NCBI GenBank assembly: GCA_963815775.1
Contig: CAWFIB010000013.1
Coordinates: 1-64,000, forward strand
Length of the DNA stretch: 64,000 nucleotides
Direction: 5' to 3'
From: CAVVDY01 sp963815775
Lineage (GTDB): Bacteria; Acidobacteriota; Terriglobia; Terriglobales; Acidobacteriaceae
A program made the translations under genes and the position numbers. The notes beneath the pieces are model-generated. The model saw only the letters and a list, made by a program, of their open reading frames with translations, had not been told where the DNA came from and made no database searches. Below, in pieces: positions 33,623 to 41,906 of this stretch. The number at the start of each line of letters is the position of its first letter. Positions within the stretch are counted from its first letter, which is position 1.

Positions 33623-34099
33623 ATGAGATTGTCCGTTTTGTCGCCATCTGAGCGCCTCGCGCTGATTGCCGAGCTCTGGGGTAGTCTGGAACTCGAGCAA
33701 CTTCCTTTGACCACTGCACAGCAGGCGGAACTTGAGCGGCGCTTCCTCTCGCTCGATGAAGACAGCCGCAAGGGCACAACGTGGGCCGCCTTGAATGTGA
33801 GAATCCGTGAAGATCCGTGGTTCAGGCTCTTGCCCTTTTCGTTTTCGCGGGTGACAGCACACTGGCACGAAGCTCTGCCGGCAGTGTCTCGCACGCGGTC
33901 CTCAACACCAATCTGGGTGTCCGTTCGCGAATCGTCACGAGGTAGGCAACCGTCTGTTCGCGATTCGCCTTCGCCGCCTCGCGCAACAACCAGCCCAGGC
34001 CCTTCTGCACCATGTCGTCGTCGCTCGACAACAGTAGCTGTGTCACCTTCTGAATGTGATCGAAGTTCTTATGCTGGCGCGTGCTGTGAATCAGGCTGA
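33623..34099 (+). CDS. Addiction-module antitoxin-like protein with run-on C-terminus
   Basis: Residues 1-62 from ATG 33623 (MRLSVLSPSERLALIAELWG, then PLTTAQQAELERRF and WAALNVRI) fit the short 'putative addiction module component' family (normally 65-80 residues, antitoxin of RelE/ParE toxins). No stop follows at the usual place: the frame runs on antisense through the AlkD-like gene to 34099, and that part is Ser/Arg-rich and not real-looking. No toxin gene follows. This is most likely a truncated orphan antitoxin whose 3' end was lost. Confidence 0.45.
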   Translation: MRLSVLSPSERLALIAELWGSLELEQLPLTTAQQAELERRFLSLDEDSRKGTTWAALNVRIREDPWFRLLPFSFSRVTAHWHEALPAVSRTRSSTPIWVSVRESSRGRQPSVRDSPSPPRATTSPGPSAPCRRRSTTVAVSPSECDRSSYAGACCESG

Positions 34100-34568
34100 C
34101 GGCCGCTGCCCGCCGATGCCAGGTGCTGCGCTTCTTCGCCCATCGCGACGGCCGCGGTAGATACCTGTCATCGGCGGCAATCATGGGGCCAACCAAGCAG
34201 TGGACCAGGGCATCATGATCGGCCCAACTGCCGACGCGGTCCAGCCAGCTTTCAAAGAGCCTGAATTCCCGAGGGCCAAACTGCTGCGTCGTGTCTTCCA
34301 GCAGCATGACGGCAAAACTCTTCTCCTCCAGAACCTCGCCACGGAAAAGCTGGTCGGCCACTTGCAGCAGAAATGGCAAGCCATACTCGGCCGCTATCGC
34401 ACGCCGGAACCGCACCGCCACCTTACGCAACTCCGCCGTATACCAGCCGCGCGACGGCACTTCGTGTTTGAAGAAGCGCTGGACTTCCACGGTGTGCGGT
34501 GCCGAGCCGCCGTCTTTCAAGACCCGTCTGATGTGCCTGGCAATATAGGCTGGGGTCTTCGCGGCCAT
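33822..34568 (-). CDS. DNA alkylation repair protein, AlkD-like
   Basis: A 248-residue HEAT-repeat protein of the AlkC/AlkD group, which excises N3- and N7-alkylated purines without flipping the base. The DNA-facing residues of AlkD are recognisable: Trp and Asp in SWADHDALVH, Trp and Arg in STWHRRAAAVSLI, and Lys/Trp in VQKGLGWLLREAAK. Its ATG overlaps the stop of the upstream MFS gene by one base. Confidence 0.85.
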   Translation of the reverse strand: MAAKTPAYIARHIRRVLKDGGSAPHTVEVQRFFKHEVPSRGWYTAELRKVAVRFRRAIAAEYGLPFLLQVADQLFRGEVLEEKSFAVMLLEDTTQQFGPREFRLFESWLDRVGSWADHDALVHCLVGPMIAADDRYLPRPSRWAKKRSTWHRRAAAVSLIHSTRQHKNFDHIQKVTQLLLSSDDDMVQKGLGWLLREAAKANREQTVAYLVTIRERTPRLVLRTACETLPAELRASVLSPAKTKRARA

Positions 34569-35851
34569 TACAATGCTGCCTCTGCTCTGGCCGCCGGCTT
34601 CGGAAGCAAGAACCGGTCATAGACCCACAACAGCAGAGTCGTCGCAAGGCCAACTCCGACAATCACCCACCACATCATCCACGGCCGGTGCTGCACCTCG
34701 CCGAAATGATGGATGAGATAGCCTCCAAGATAGCCTCCCACAATGGAGCCAATGCCGATGGGCAAGAAAGCAAATCCCATGTAGGTGCCCTGCTGCCCGG
34801 GGGGAGCCAGCCGGGAGATGTACTCATAGTAACGAGGCGACTGCGTGAGTTCACCTAACGCCACCACGACCAGCGTCAGAACCGCCCCGAGCACAGTTGG
34901 GTGTATGAGCAGGATGATCCACGCCAGCGAACTGATCAGCGTGCCCGCGGTAATCGCGGTAAAGGCGCGCACTTTCTGCGTCAGCATACTTACGACGACG
35001 GTGAACGCGATCACCACCAGCGGGTCGGTAGCCAACATGAGCTCCGTATCAGCTTTTGGATCGATGTAGGCATGCACGTAGATGGGCAGGGTAATGAACT
35101 CCTGCCAGAAGACGATGAAGTATCCGGAGAAGATCAACAGAAAAAGCATGAAGCGCGGGTTGGTCACCACCGTCCAGAAATTTCGAGCGGACTCGCCGAG
35201 CGTCGTGGCTTGAACTTCGTCGCTCTGGCGAGGCTCACGAAAGAACAGCAGCACGCCGATGAACATCAGGAAAACGCTGAGTGCGGCGACGCGAAAGACG
35301 TTCTCTACGCTGAAGCGGCTGTGAACGTAGGAAGCCACAATCGGACCGGCAGCGCCGCCAATGTTCACCAGCGTGTAGTAGATGGAGTAGCCGACGGAAC
35401 GGACCCTTTCGTTGGACGCGCGCGCGGTCGTTCCCACCACGCTCGGCTTTACCAATGCAATTCCAAATGCGGGAAGGGCAAGCACCACCGTTACCAATAA
35501 AATCAGAGGCACGGCGTCGCGCACCGGCGCGAGCCAGGGAGCGGCGATCGATCCCAGCAAAAAGTAGGCGCAAGTCAGGATGAGATATGCCAGCGACAGC
35601 GCGCGGCGGAAACCCATGCGGTCAGCAAGGGTTCCGCCGAATATGGCCAGGAACCAAACCAGTCCGCCAAAAAAACCGGCTAGGGCTCCGACGCGCTCCG
35701 TAGGAAAGTGCAACGCCTCGTGCAGGTATCGGGCCAGCGACGCGAATGCCGCGTAGTAGGAGAGTCGCTCGAACAGCTCGCTGATGTTGGCGACCCAGAA
35801 GGGCCGCTCGAAGCCGGTGCGAATGTCGCGCCAACGCTGCGCAAAGCTCAA
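34568..35851 (-). CDS. MFS transporter, POT/PTR-like
   Basis: A 427-residue inner membrane transporter with about 12 helices. The N-terminal ISELFERLSYYAAFASLARY resembles the E-x-x-E-R-F-x-Y-Y motif of proton-dependent oligopeptide transporters, and GGTLADRMGFRRALSLAY is MFS motif A. The substrate could be peptides, but the POT signature is incomplete, so a general MFS carrier is also possible. It forms a two-gene unit with the AlkD-like gene. Confidence 0.78.
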   Translation of the reverse strand: MSFAQRWRDIRTGFERPFWVANISELFERLSYYAAFASLARYLHEALHFPTERVGALAGFFGGLVWFLAIFGGTLADRMGFRRALSLAYLILTCAYFLLGSIAAPWLAPVRDAVPLILLVTVVLALPAFGIALVKPSVVGTTARASNERVRSVGYSIYYTLVNIGGAAGPIVASYVHSRFSVENVFRVAALSVFLMFIGVLLFFREPRQSDEVQATTLGESARNFWTVVTNPRFMLFLLIFSGYFIVFWQEFITLPIYVHAYIDPKADTELMLATDPLVVIAFTVVVSMLTQKVRAFTAITAGTLISSLAWIILLIHPTVLGAVLTLVVVALGELTQSPRYYEYISRLAPPGQQGTYMGFAFLPIGIGSIVGGYLGGYLIHHFGEVQHRPWMMWWVIVGVGLATTLLLWVYDRFLLPKPAARAEAAL

Positions 35852-36012
35852 AGGTGTTCTCCTTCGTGGAGCCAGGTGGCAGAGCGGGCCTTCAGGCCCG
35901 CGTCAAGCCCGCCCTTTTATCCTTCGGGATGGACGTCGATGTTTAGCATCGACGTCCATCCCCATAAAGCTGAAACTGCCGTGACGCGGCGCTGAAGCGC
36001 CGCTCTACCCGA
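35852..36012. repeat. Three adjacent intergenic hairpins
   Basis: GCGGGCCTTCAGGCCCGC (35884-35901), a perfect 16-bp stem GGGATGGACGTCGATG (35927-35942) with CATCGACGTCCATCCC (35948-35963) and a 5-base loop, and GCGGCGCTGAAGCGCCGC (35986-36003). They lie between yggU and the MFS gene; no gene is seen. Confidence 0.65.
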
Positions 36013-36309
36013 TCAGGTCAAAGCCTTGCGCAGCCTCGCCTCGACCTCCGCAGCCGAGAGCCCGCTCACGCGAATCAGCTTGTTACGGCTGGTTTCTCCG
36101 GCGGCAATGGTAATTGACGAGCGGGAAACCTTCAAAATTTCTGCCAGGAAGGCGATACAGGCCTCATTGGCGCGGCCCTCAAGCGGAGGAGCGGTGAGCG
36201 CGACCTTCAAAGCGTCGCCCATTTCGCCGGTGATGGCGTTCTTCTTGGCGCGCGGCTGAACTTTGACCTGAAAGGTGGCGCCGGAAACTGTGTCGCGGAT
36301 CGGAATCAC
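36013..36309 (-). CDS. yggU: DUF167/YggU family protein
   Basis: A 98-residue UPF0235 protein of unknown molecular role, with family pattern TFQVKVQPRAKKNAITG, LKVALTAPPLEGRANEACIA and ITIAAGETSRNKLIRVSGL. In many bacteria it lies close to yggS, as here (yggS stops 200 bases upstream on the same strand), although hairpin repeats separate them. Confidence 0.9.
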   Translation of the reverse strand: MIPIRDTVSGATFQVKVQPRAKKNAITGEMGDALKVALTAPPLEGRANEACIAFLAEILKVSRSSITIAAGETSRNKLIRVSGLSAAEVEARLRKALT

Positions 36310-36511
36310 GGCTATGAAAATAACACCCCGGGCCGCAGCGGTGGAGCACCGCTTCAGCGGTGCCGTGTGAACAGGTTTTGAAGGGACACGCCTGCAGGCG
36401 TGCCGGTCGAGACCCTCTTAACTGACTACACGAGCATCGGCGCGGCTGAAGCCGTGCCCCTTCAAAGACGTGCGCTGTACGCCTGAAGGCGTACTCCACC
36501 CGGCTGGGCAA
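36310..36511. repeat. Four hairpin repeats between yggU and yggS
   Basis: Palindromes such as AGCACCGCTTCAGCGGTGC (36345-36363), CACGCCTGCAGGCGTG (36389-36404), CGGCGCGGCTGAAGCCGTGCC (near 36436) and GTACGCCTGAAGGCGTAC (36477-36494) are lined up. The phrase 'gccttt/gccgtgccccttcaaag' also occurs, in reverse, near 52893. Confidence 0.55.
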
Positions 36512-37216
36512 TCACGGCTTCGACCGCTCGCCAAAGATCGCCGTGCCAACACGCACACAGGTCGAGCCCTCTTCGATGGCGACTTCGAAGTCGTGCGACA
36601 TGCCCATGGAAAGCTCGTCAAGGCCGACCCCCGGCAGATTGCGGGCAGCCAGTTGGTCGCGCAGCTCGCGCAGTTTGCGGAAGTAGGGCCGCGCACTTTC
36701 GGGATCTTCGGTGTAAGGCGGAACCGTCATCAGCCCGCGAATGCGCAGGTGCGCCCACTCAGGTGCATTCAGCACAATCTCTTCCAGCTCAGGCGAATCG
36801 GGCGCCACGCCGCTCTTGGCCTGCTCGCCGCCGATGTTGATCCCGATCAGCACGGGCAGGGTCTTGCCGAGCGCTTCGCCCACGGCGTTCAGTCTTGAAG
36901 CCAGCTTCGCCGAGTCGAGCGAGTCGACCGCATGAAACAGTTCAACCGCCTTGGCCGCCTTGTTCGCTTGCAGATGTCCGATCATGTGAAACTCGGCGCC
37001 CTCGATCCGGGCCAGCTTGCCGGCCTTGTCCCCGAACTCCTGGACCTTGTTCTCGCCGAACAGCCGCTGCCCGGCAGCATAGGCCTCGATGATGGCTTCA
37101 GGCGGAAAGGTCTTGCAGACGGCCATCAGAGAGATTTGATCAGGGTTCCGCTTCGAGGTGCTGGCGGCGCGAGCCATGCGTTGGCGGACCGCAGCGATGT
37201 TAGAGGCAATAGTCAC
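36512..37216 (-). CDS. yggS: YggS-family pyridoxal phosphate homeostasis protein
   Basis: A 234-residue alanine-racemase-like barrel that binds PLP through a Lys; it maintains cellular B6 balance. PLP lysine region: ISLMAVCKTFPPEAI. Also FGENKVQEFGDK, FHMIGHLQANKAAKAVELFH and the C-terminal GMSHDFEVAIEEGSTCVRVG. GTG 37216 (VTIASNIAAVRQRM) gives the normal family length; an open frame continues back to 37660 but is antisense-like composition overlapping higA/higB. higA ends 20 bases upstream. Confidence 0.92.
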   Translation of the reverse strand: MTIASNIAAVRQRMARAASTSKRNPDQISLMAVCKTFPPEAIIEAYAAGQRLFGENKVQEFGDKAGKLARIEGAEFHMIGHLQANKAAKAVELFHAVDSLDSAKLASRLNAVGEALGKTLPVLIGINIGGEQAKSGVAPDSPELEEIVLNAPEWAHLRIRGLMTVPPYTEDPESARPYFRKLRELRDQLAARNLPGVGLDELSMGMSHDFEVAIEEGSTCVRVGTAIFGERSKP

Positions 37217-37236
37217 TTTCGGCTCCGCCCCACGAC

Positions 37237-37527
37237 CTAGGCTGCGGCGCGAGGCTTGATCTTGTTCAGCGGCGCGCTGGTTGCCGCCAGACGCAGGTCG
37301 TAGTCGGCCTGAAGATTCATCCAGAACTGCGGTGTCATGCCAAAGTATTTGCCGAGCCGCAACGCCACGTCGGCGCTGATCGCCCGCTGCCCACGTACGA
37401 TCTCGTAGATGCCGGGAAAGTGCAGCGCTTTCGTCAATTGATAAGCGGTGATTCCCATTGGTTCCATAAACTCGGTGCGCAAAATCTCGCCTGGATGCGC
37501 CGCCATGGTCTTTCGCTTTCCTGGCAT
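37237..37527 (-). CDS. higA: HigA-family antitoxin
   Basis: A 96-residue helix-turn-helix antitoxin. AAHPGEILRTEFMEPMGITAYQLTKAL and RGQRAISADVALRLGKYFGM are diagnostic of the HigA/VapI family, followed by PQFWMNLQADYDLR. It would bind HigB and repress the operon. ATG 37527 has GAGGAGCATAC upstream. Gene order is toxin then antitoxin, 11 bases apart, as usual for higBA. Confidence 0.93.
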   Translation of the reverse strand: MPGKRKTMAAHPGEILRTEFMEPMGITAYQLTKALHFPGIYEIVRGQRAISADVALRLGKYFGMTPQFWMNLQADYDLRLAATSAPLNKIKPRAAA

Positions 37528-37538
37528 ATGTATGCTCC

Positions 37539-37820
37539 TCAGTGGTAATCCGTGATCTCGACGGCGTAAGCGTTGCCTTCCCGCCATTCGAAGCAGATGC
37601 GGTATTGATCGTTGATGCGAATGCTGTATTGACCCTTTCGATCGCCCCGCAATCGTTCAAGCCGATTGCCGGGCGGCACGATCAAGTCGTCCAGAACAGC
37701 TGCAGCGTTTAGCATCTGCAATTTTCTGAGCGCCGGTCTCTGAAGGCTTGGTGAGAACGAACGGTTGTGTTCTTCATTCCATACCTTTTCTGTCGGAGAA
37801 TCGCGGAAGCTCTTGATCAC
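37539..37820 (-). CDS. higB: HigB-family toxin (RelE superfamily)
   Basis: A 93-residue ribosome-dependent mRNA interferase. MIKSFRDSPTEKVWN, the Leu-rich LNAAAVLDDLIVPPGNRLERL, and the C-terminal GQYSIRINDQYRICFEWREG plus AYAVEITDYH fit the HigB family. The start is GTG 37820, without a clear ribosome binding site. Located directly before higA. Confidence 0.92.
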   Translation of the reverse strand: MIKSFRDSPTEKVWNEEHNRSFSPSLQRPALRKLQMLNAAAVLDDLIVPPGNRLERLRGDRKGQYSIRINDQYRICFEWREGNAYAVEITDYH

Positions 37821-37826
37821 TTCCCG

Positions 37827-37855
37827 ATGGTAACGCTACGCACTAGTAACGTCAA
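37827..37855 (-). promoter_or_regulatory. Probable higBA promoter/operator
   Basis: On the minus strand TTGACG (37855-37850) and TACCAT (37832-37827) are 17 bases apart. The spacer holds repeated GTTAC/TAACG half sites (plus-strand GTAACGCTACGCACTAGTAACG), a plausible HigA operator. The -10 box is only 6 bases from the GTG start of higB, so the message would have almost no leader. Confidence 0.45.
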
Positions 37856-37902
37856 GCGTTAGTAATCCGAGGGCGAGGATTTGCGATGCCAATAACAAGC
37901 CG

Positions 37903-39708
37903 CTAATCCTTCCCCTCCACCACCCTGATGCTCAGCTCCTTCAACTGCTTGTCGCTCACCGGAGTCGGTGCGTCCATCATCAGGTCGATGGCCTTCGCCG
38001 TCTTGGGGAAGGGGATGACCTCACGCAGGCTGTCGGCGCCGGCCAGGATCATCACAATGCGGTCGAGCCCCAGCGCGATACCGCCATGCGGAGGCGTGCC
38101 GTATTGCAGCGCCTCGAGGAAGAAGCCGAAGCGTGCCTGCTGCTCTTCCTTCGACATGCCCAGCGCCTTGAAGATGATGCTCTGAATGTCCTGGCGGTGA
38201 ATACGAATCGAGCCCGAGCCTAGCTCCGTGCCATTGAGCACGATGTCGTAGGCCAGCGCGCGTACCGCGCCGGGGTCCGACTCCAGCTTGTCCATGTCAT
38301 TCTCATGCGGCGAGGTGAAGGGATGGTGCGCCGCGTTCCAGCGCCCGTCTTCTTCGTCCCACTCGAACATGGGAAAGTCGGTAACCCACAGGAAGCGGAA
38401 GTCGCGTTTGTTGAATGCCCCGTGCCGTTCGGCAAACTTCTGTCCGAGCGCCAGCCGTAGCAATCCCGCGGCGCCGTAAACCTCGTACGCCTGCTGGCGG
38501 GTCTTGGCAGCGCTGACTTCTTCCGCGCGCTTTGCTCCGGCAACGACCACCAGCAAGTCTTCTGCCTCCGGCTTTGCCAACTCGCGAATCTTCGCCACCG
38601 TCTCGGGATACGACTTCTCCAGCCGCTTGATGTCTTCAAACAGCTTGGCTACCTTGCGATCGGCGAAGAGCGGCTTGATGTCGTCACGCTCTTTGCGCGA
38701 CAGCTCGCCGACTTTTGGAATCACAATCGCTACCATCGGCAGCTCAGGATCGACATTCAGCGTGGCAAGTTGCTCGGGCGTGAACGCCTCGTGCACGTCG
38801 GTCATCGCGGGCAGGCGCAGGTCGGGCTTGTCGATACCGTACTTACGGATCACCTCGTCATAGCTCATGCGCGGGAACGGCGTTTTGAGTTCAAAGCCGA
38901 TGGTCTTCCACGCGGCGGTGAGAAATCCTTCGACCACGCCAAAGACCGTCTCCGGGCGCGGGAAGCTCATCTCCAGATCGATCTGGGTGAACTCAGGCTG
39001 GCGGTCGGCGCGCAGGTCTTCGTCGCGGAAGCAGCGCACGATCTGGAAGTACTTGTCGAAGCCCGAGATCATCAGGATCTGCTTGAACAGTTGCGGCGAC
39101 TGTGGCAGGGCATAGAACTCGCCGGGATGCACGCGGCTGGGCACGAGATAGTCGCGCGCGCCTTCGGGCGTGGAGCGCGTCATGAATGGCGTCTCGATCT
39201 CGTAGAAGCCCTGCGCGTTGAGGTAGTCGCGAATCGCAATCGACACTTTGTGGCGGAGCTGGATGTTGTATTGCATCTCCGGCCGGCGCAGGTCGAGGTA
39301 ACGATACTTCAGGCGCACCTCTTCGTTCGCGATGTCGGACTCTGCCGGCGAAAACGGCAGCGGCTTGCAATCGTTCAGGATGCGAAGCTCATCGGCGACG
39401 ACTTCCACTTCGCCGGTGGGGATGTTTTTGTTGATCGTGTTGGTATCGCGCAGCTTTACATGGCCTACGACGGCGATGACGAATTCCGAGCGCAGCGTTT
39501 CGGCCTTCTTGTGAAGCTCGACGCCGGCGTCGGCGGTCACGACGACCTGGGTGATACCGGTGCGGTCGCGCAGGTCGAGGAAGATCAGATTGCCGAGGTC
39601 GCGACGGCGGTTGACCCAACCCATGAGCACAACATTGGAACCAGCATCGGTGGCGCGTAGCGCTCCGCACATGTGGGTACGTTTGAGGTCACCAACAAAA
39701 TCAAGCAT
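37903..39708 (-). CDS. aspS: Aspartyl-tRNA synthetase
   Basis: A 601-residue class II synthetase of the bacterial type: N-terminal OB fold (GWVNRRRDLGNLIFLDLRDR), catalytic core with motif 2 (RCFRDEDLRADRQPEFTQID), a GAD insertion domain (about 290-420) and motif 3 near the end (GIALGLDRIVMILAG). Full length. No partner in an operon. Whether it also charges tRNA(Asn) cannot be told here. Confidence 0.96.
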   Translation of the reverse strand: MLDFVGDLKRTHMCGALRATDAGSNVVLMGWVNRRRDLGNLIFLDLRDRTGITQVVVTADAGVELHKKAETLRSEFVIAVVGHVKLRDTNTINKNIPTGEVEVVADELRILNDCKPLPFSPAESDIANEEVRLKYRYLDLRRPEMQYNIQLRHKVSIAIRDYLNAQGFYEIETPFMTRSTPEGARDYLVPSRVHPGEFYALPQSPQLFKQILMISGFDKYFQIVRCFRDEDLRADRQPEFTQIDLEMSFPRPETVFGVVEGFLTAAWKTIGFELKTPFPRMSYDEVIRKYGIDKPDLRLPAMTDVHEAFTPEQLATLNVDPELPMVAIVIPKVGELSRKERDDIKPLFADRKVAKLFEDIKRLEKSYPETVAKIRELAKPEAEDLLVVVAGAKRAEEVSAAKTRQQAYEVYGAAGLLRLALGQKFAERHGAFNKRDFRFLWVTDFPMFEWDEEDGRWNAAHHPFTSPHENDMDKLESDPGAVRALAYDIVLNGTELGSGSIRIHRQDIQSIIFKALGMSKEEQQARFGFFLEALQYGTPPHGGIALGLDRIVMILAGADSLREVIPFPKTAKAIDLMMDAPTPVSDKQLKELSIRVVEGKD

Positions 39709-39820
39709 GAATGTCCTTAGAAATGCGGCGAAAGGACGATTCTAAATGAGGCAGGAGTCAAGCGCAGTGCATCAGGCCTGCACATAGTGCAATGTTTTGA
39801 CGGGCAGATTAGCTCTTCTG

Positions 39821-39881
39821 AGCCCGCAGGGCGTGTCATGATAGCCCAGCGTGGAGCGAAGCGGAACGCTGGGCAGGCTGG
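39821..39881. repeat. 61-bp inverted repeat, left arm (flanks RAYT remnant)
   Basis: Begins AGCCCGCAGGGCGTGTCATG and contains AGCCCAGCGTGGAGCGAAGC. Its reverse complement recurs at 40433-40493 with only a few mismatches. Confidence 0.75.
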
Positions 39882-39969
39882 GCCCATCCTGCCGAGTCCC
39901 CCGGGGACGTCACAACGCGGCTGTGCACCGGTCACCGATGATTCTCCCAGTCCTCTCTACGATCCAAGC

Positions 39970-40405
39970 ATGCCGCACACCCTGTGGCGTAAGCTGGTGC
40001 ACTGCGTTTTCAGTACCAAAGGCCGCATCGCGCTGATTGACGAACCCGAAGCACTCTGGAGACGTCTTACCGTAATTGCCGGTGCGAAGAACATTGCTCT
40101 CGTCACAGCAGGTGGCACGGCCAACCGTTCACTTGCTGATCGCGCTCTCGCCGGTCATGACGCTCGCCAATGCGATGCAAAACTTGAAAACCCACTCCTC
40201 ACGCTGGATGAAAGAAGAGGTGCCGAAGTTCGCATGGCAAGAAGGTTATGGAGCATTCGGGGTGAGCGAATCGCAGAGAGTGACGGTTGCCGATTACATC
40301 TCGAGGCAAGCCGAACATCATAAGAAGTGGACGTACGAGCAAGAGTTCGTCACGCTAGTGCGTAAGGCTGGCGTGGAATACGATCCTCGATATTTATTCG
40401 GGTGA
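39970..40405 (+). pseudogene. REP-associated (IS200-like) transposase, frameshifted
   Basis: The N-terminal frame from ATG 39970 reads MPHTLWRKLVHCVFSTKGR as in RAYT proteins (Y1-type HUH transposases), and the C-terminal frame carries WQEGYGAFGVSESQ and VADYISRQAEHHKKWTYEQE. The switch is at about 40123: AACCGTTCAC appears where AACCACGTTCAC would give NHVHLL. Loss of CA deletes the first His of the HUH motif and shifts the frame. Read through, the protein would be about 145 residues. It lies between two arms of a 61-bp inverted repeat. Confidence 0.85.
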
Positions 40406-40432
40406 GCTGCCCGAGGCACTTGATCCGTTATG

Positions 40433-40493
40433 ACAGGCTACCCAGCGTTCCGCTGCGCTTCACGCTGGGCTGTCATGACACGCCCTTGGGGCT
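40433..40493. repeat. 61-bp inverted repeat, right arm (flanks RAYT remnant)
   Basis: Reverse-complement partner of 39821-39881, containing CCCAGCGTTCCGCTGCGCTT and ending CACGCCCTTGGGGCT. Confidence 0.75.
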
Positions 40494-40569
40494 ATGTGTG
40501 TGTCGCCACAAAGATCTAATCGCGGACGGAAGCTCGGATACGGAGCAACCGTTGATTAAGCTCAGCGAT

Positions 40570-41847
40570 TTAGTGCCGCAGATACCCTGCCAACCCCGCC
40601 CTCGCCACCTGCTCCTGCTTTCCCGTCGCCAGTTCTTTCACCGCGAACTCGCCTGAGGCAGTCTCGTTTTCGCCGACGATCACGATGTACTTCGCGCCCG
40701 CCTTGTCTGCGGCTTCGAATGACTTCTTCAACCGGAAAGTCTCATCGCCAATGTCCGCAGTGACGCCCGCCCGACGCAACTCGCGCGCCAGCTTCAGCGC
40801 CTGCTGGTTCATCCCCGCGCCCAGTGGAGCGATGAACGCATCGAGCTTTGCCTCAGCCCCGACCCCTTCGGCTTGCAGCGCAAGAATCAAGCGGTCTTCA
40901 CCGATAGCGAAGCCGATGCCCGGGGCCTTCGGCCCGTCCAGCGACTCGGACAATCCGTCGTAGCGTCCGCCGCCAAGCACCGCGCTCTGCGCGCCCAGAT
41001 CGCCATGCGTGAACTCAAACGTCGTGCGCGTGTAGTAATCGAGGCCCCGCACCATGCGCTCGTTGATCGAGTAGGGCACGCCGACCGCGTCCAGCATCGC
41101 GCGCACCGCGGCAAGGTGCTGGCGGCACGGCTCGTCGAGATACTGGCTGATCTTGGGCAGCTTCTCGATGATGGGCTGGTCTTCCGGTACTTTGCAGTCG
41201 AGCACGCGCAGCGGATTGGTCTCCGCCCGCCGCTGGCAGTCGGAGCACATGAGGTGGACGACCGGATTGAGCGCTTCGCGCAGCGCCTGGTTATAGCGCG
41301 CCCGGTCGTCAGCACAGCCGACCGAATTCAGTTGCAGTTGCCAGCCGCGCAGGCCGACTTCATCCAACAACGTAGCGAGCATCTCCAGCACTTCAGCATC
41401 GCGCGCCGGTGATTCGCTGCCCGCGCTCGGCGGGCCGATAATCTCCGCCCCGATCTGGTAGAACTGCCGATAGCGTCCCTTTTGCGGACGCTCGCGGCGA
41501 AACTGCGGCCCGATGTAGTACAGCTTTTGCAGCGCACCCTTCTTGTCGAGCCCATGCTCGATGTAGGCGCGCACGACGCCGGCCGTGTTCTCGGGGCGAA
41601 GCGTCAGCGACTGCGACTTCTCGCTGGCGGCGCGGCCCCCATCGAGCCAGGTGAACATCTCTTTGGTCACGATGTCGGTCTCTTCGCCGACGCCGCGCGC
41701 GAACAGGCTGGTGTCCTCGAAGACAGGCGTACGTATCTCGTGATAGTTGTAGCGCGCGAAGACATCGCGCACCTTCGCCTCCACCCGGTTCCACAAGTCG
41801 GTGTCGGGAGGCAGAAGGTCACGGGTTCCGCGGATGGAGCGAATCAT
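40570..41847 (-). CDS. hisS: Histidyl-tRNA synthetase
   Basis: A 425-residue class II synthetase. N-terminus IRSIRGTRDLLPPDTDLW, motif 2 region YIGPQFRRERPQKGRYRQFYQ, the histidine signatures RGLDYYTRTTFEF and LGGGRYDGL, motif 3 GIGFAIGEDRLIL, and a C-terminal anticodon-binding domain. Full length. The downstream carbonic anhydrase-like gene is divergent in function; 59 bases separate it from the hisS start. Confidence 0.96.
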   Translation of the reverse strand: MIRSIRGTRDLLPPDTDLWNRVEAKVRDVFARYNYHEIRTPVFEDTSLFARGVGEETDIVTKEMFTWLDGGRAASEKSQSLTLRPENTAGVVRAYIEHGLDKKGALQKLYYIGPQFRRERPQKGRYRQFYQIGAEIIGPPSAGSESPARDAEVLEMLATLLDEVGLRGWQLQLNSVGCADDRARYNQALREALNPVVHLMCSDCQRRAETNPLRVLDCKVPEDQPIIEKLPKISQYLDEPCRQHLAAVRAMLDAVGVPYSINERMVRGLDYYTRTTFEFTHGDLGAQSAVLGGGRYDGLSESLDGPKAPGIGFAIGEDRLILALQAEGVGAEAKLDAFIAPLGAGMNQQALKLARELRRAGVTADIGDETFRLKKSFEAADKAGAKYIVIVGENETASGEFAVKELATGKQEQVARAGLAGYLRH

Positions 41848-41906
41848 GATGGCCAGTGGTTAGTGGATCGTGTCCTGCGCCGCTTGGGGTGACTATCCAC
41901 CATCCA

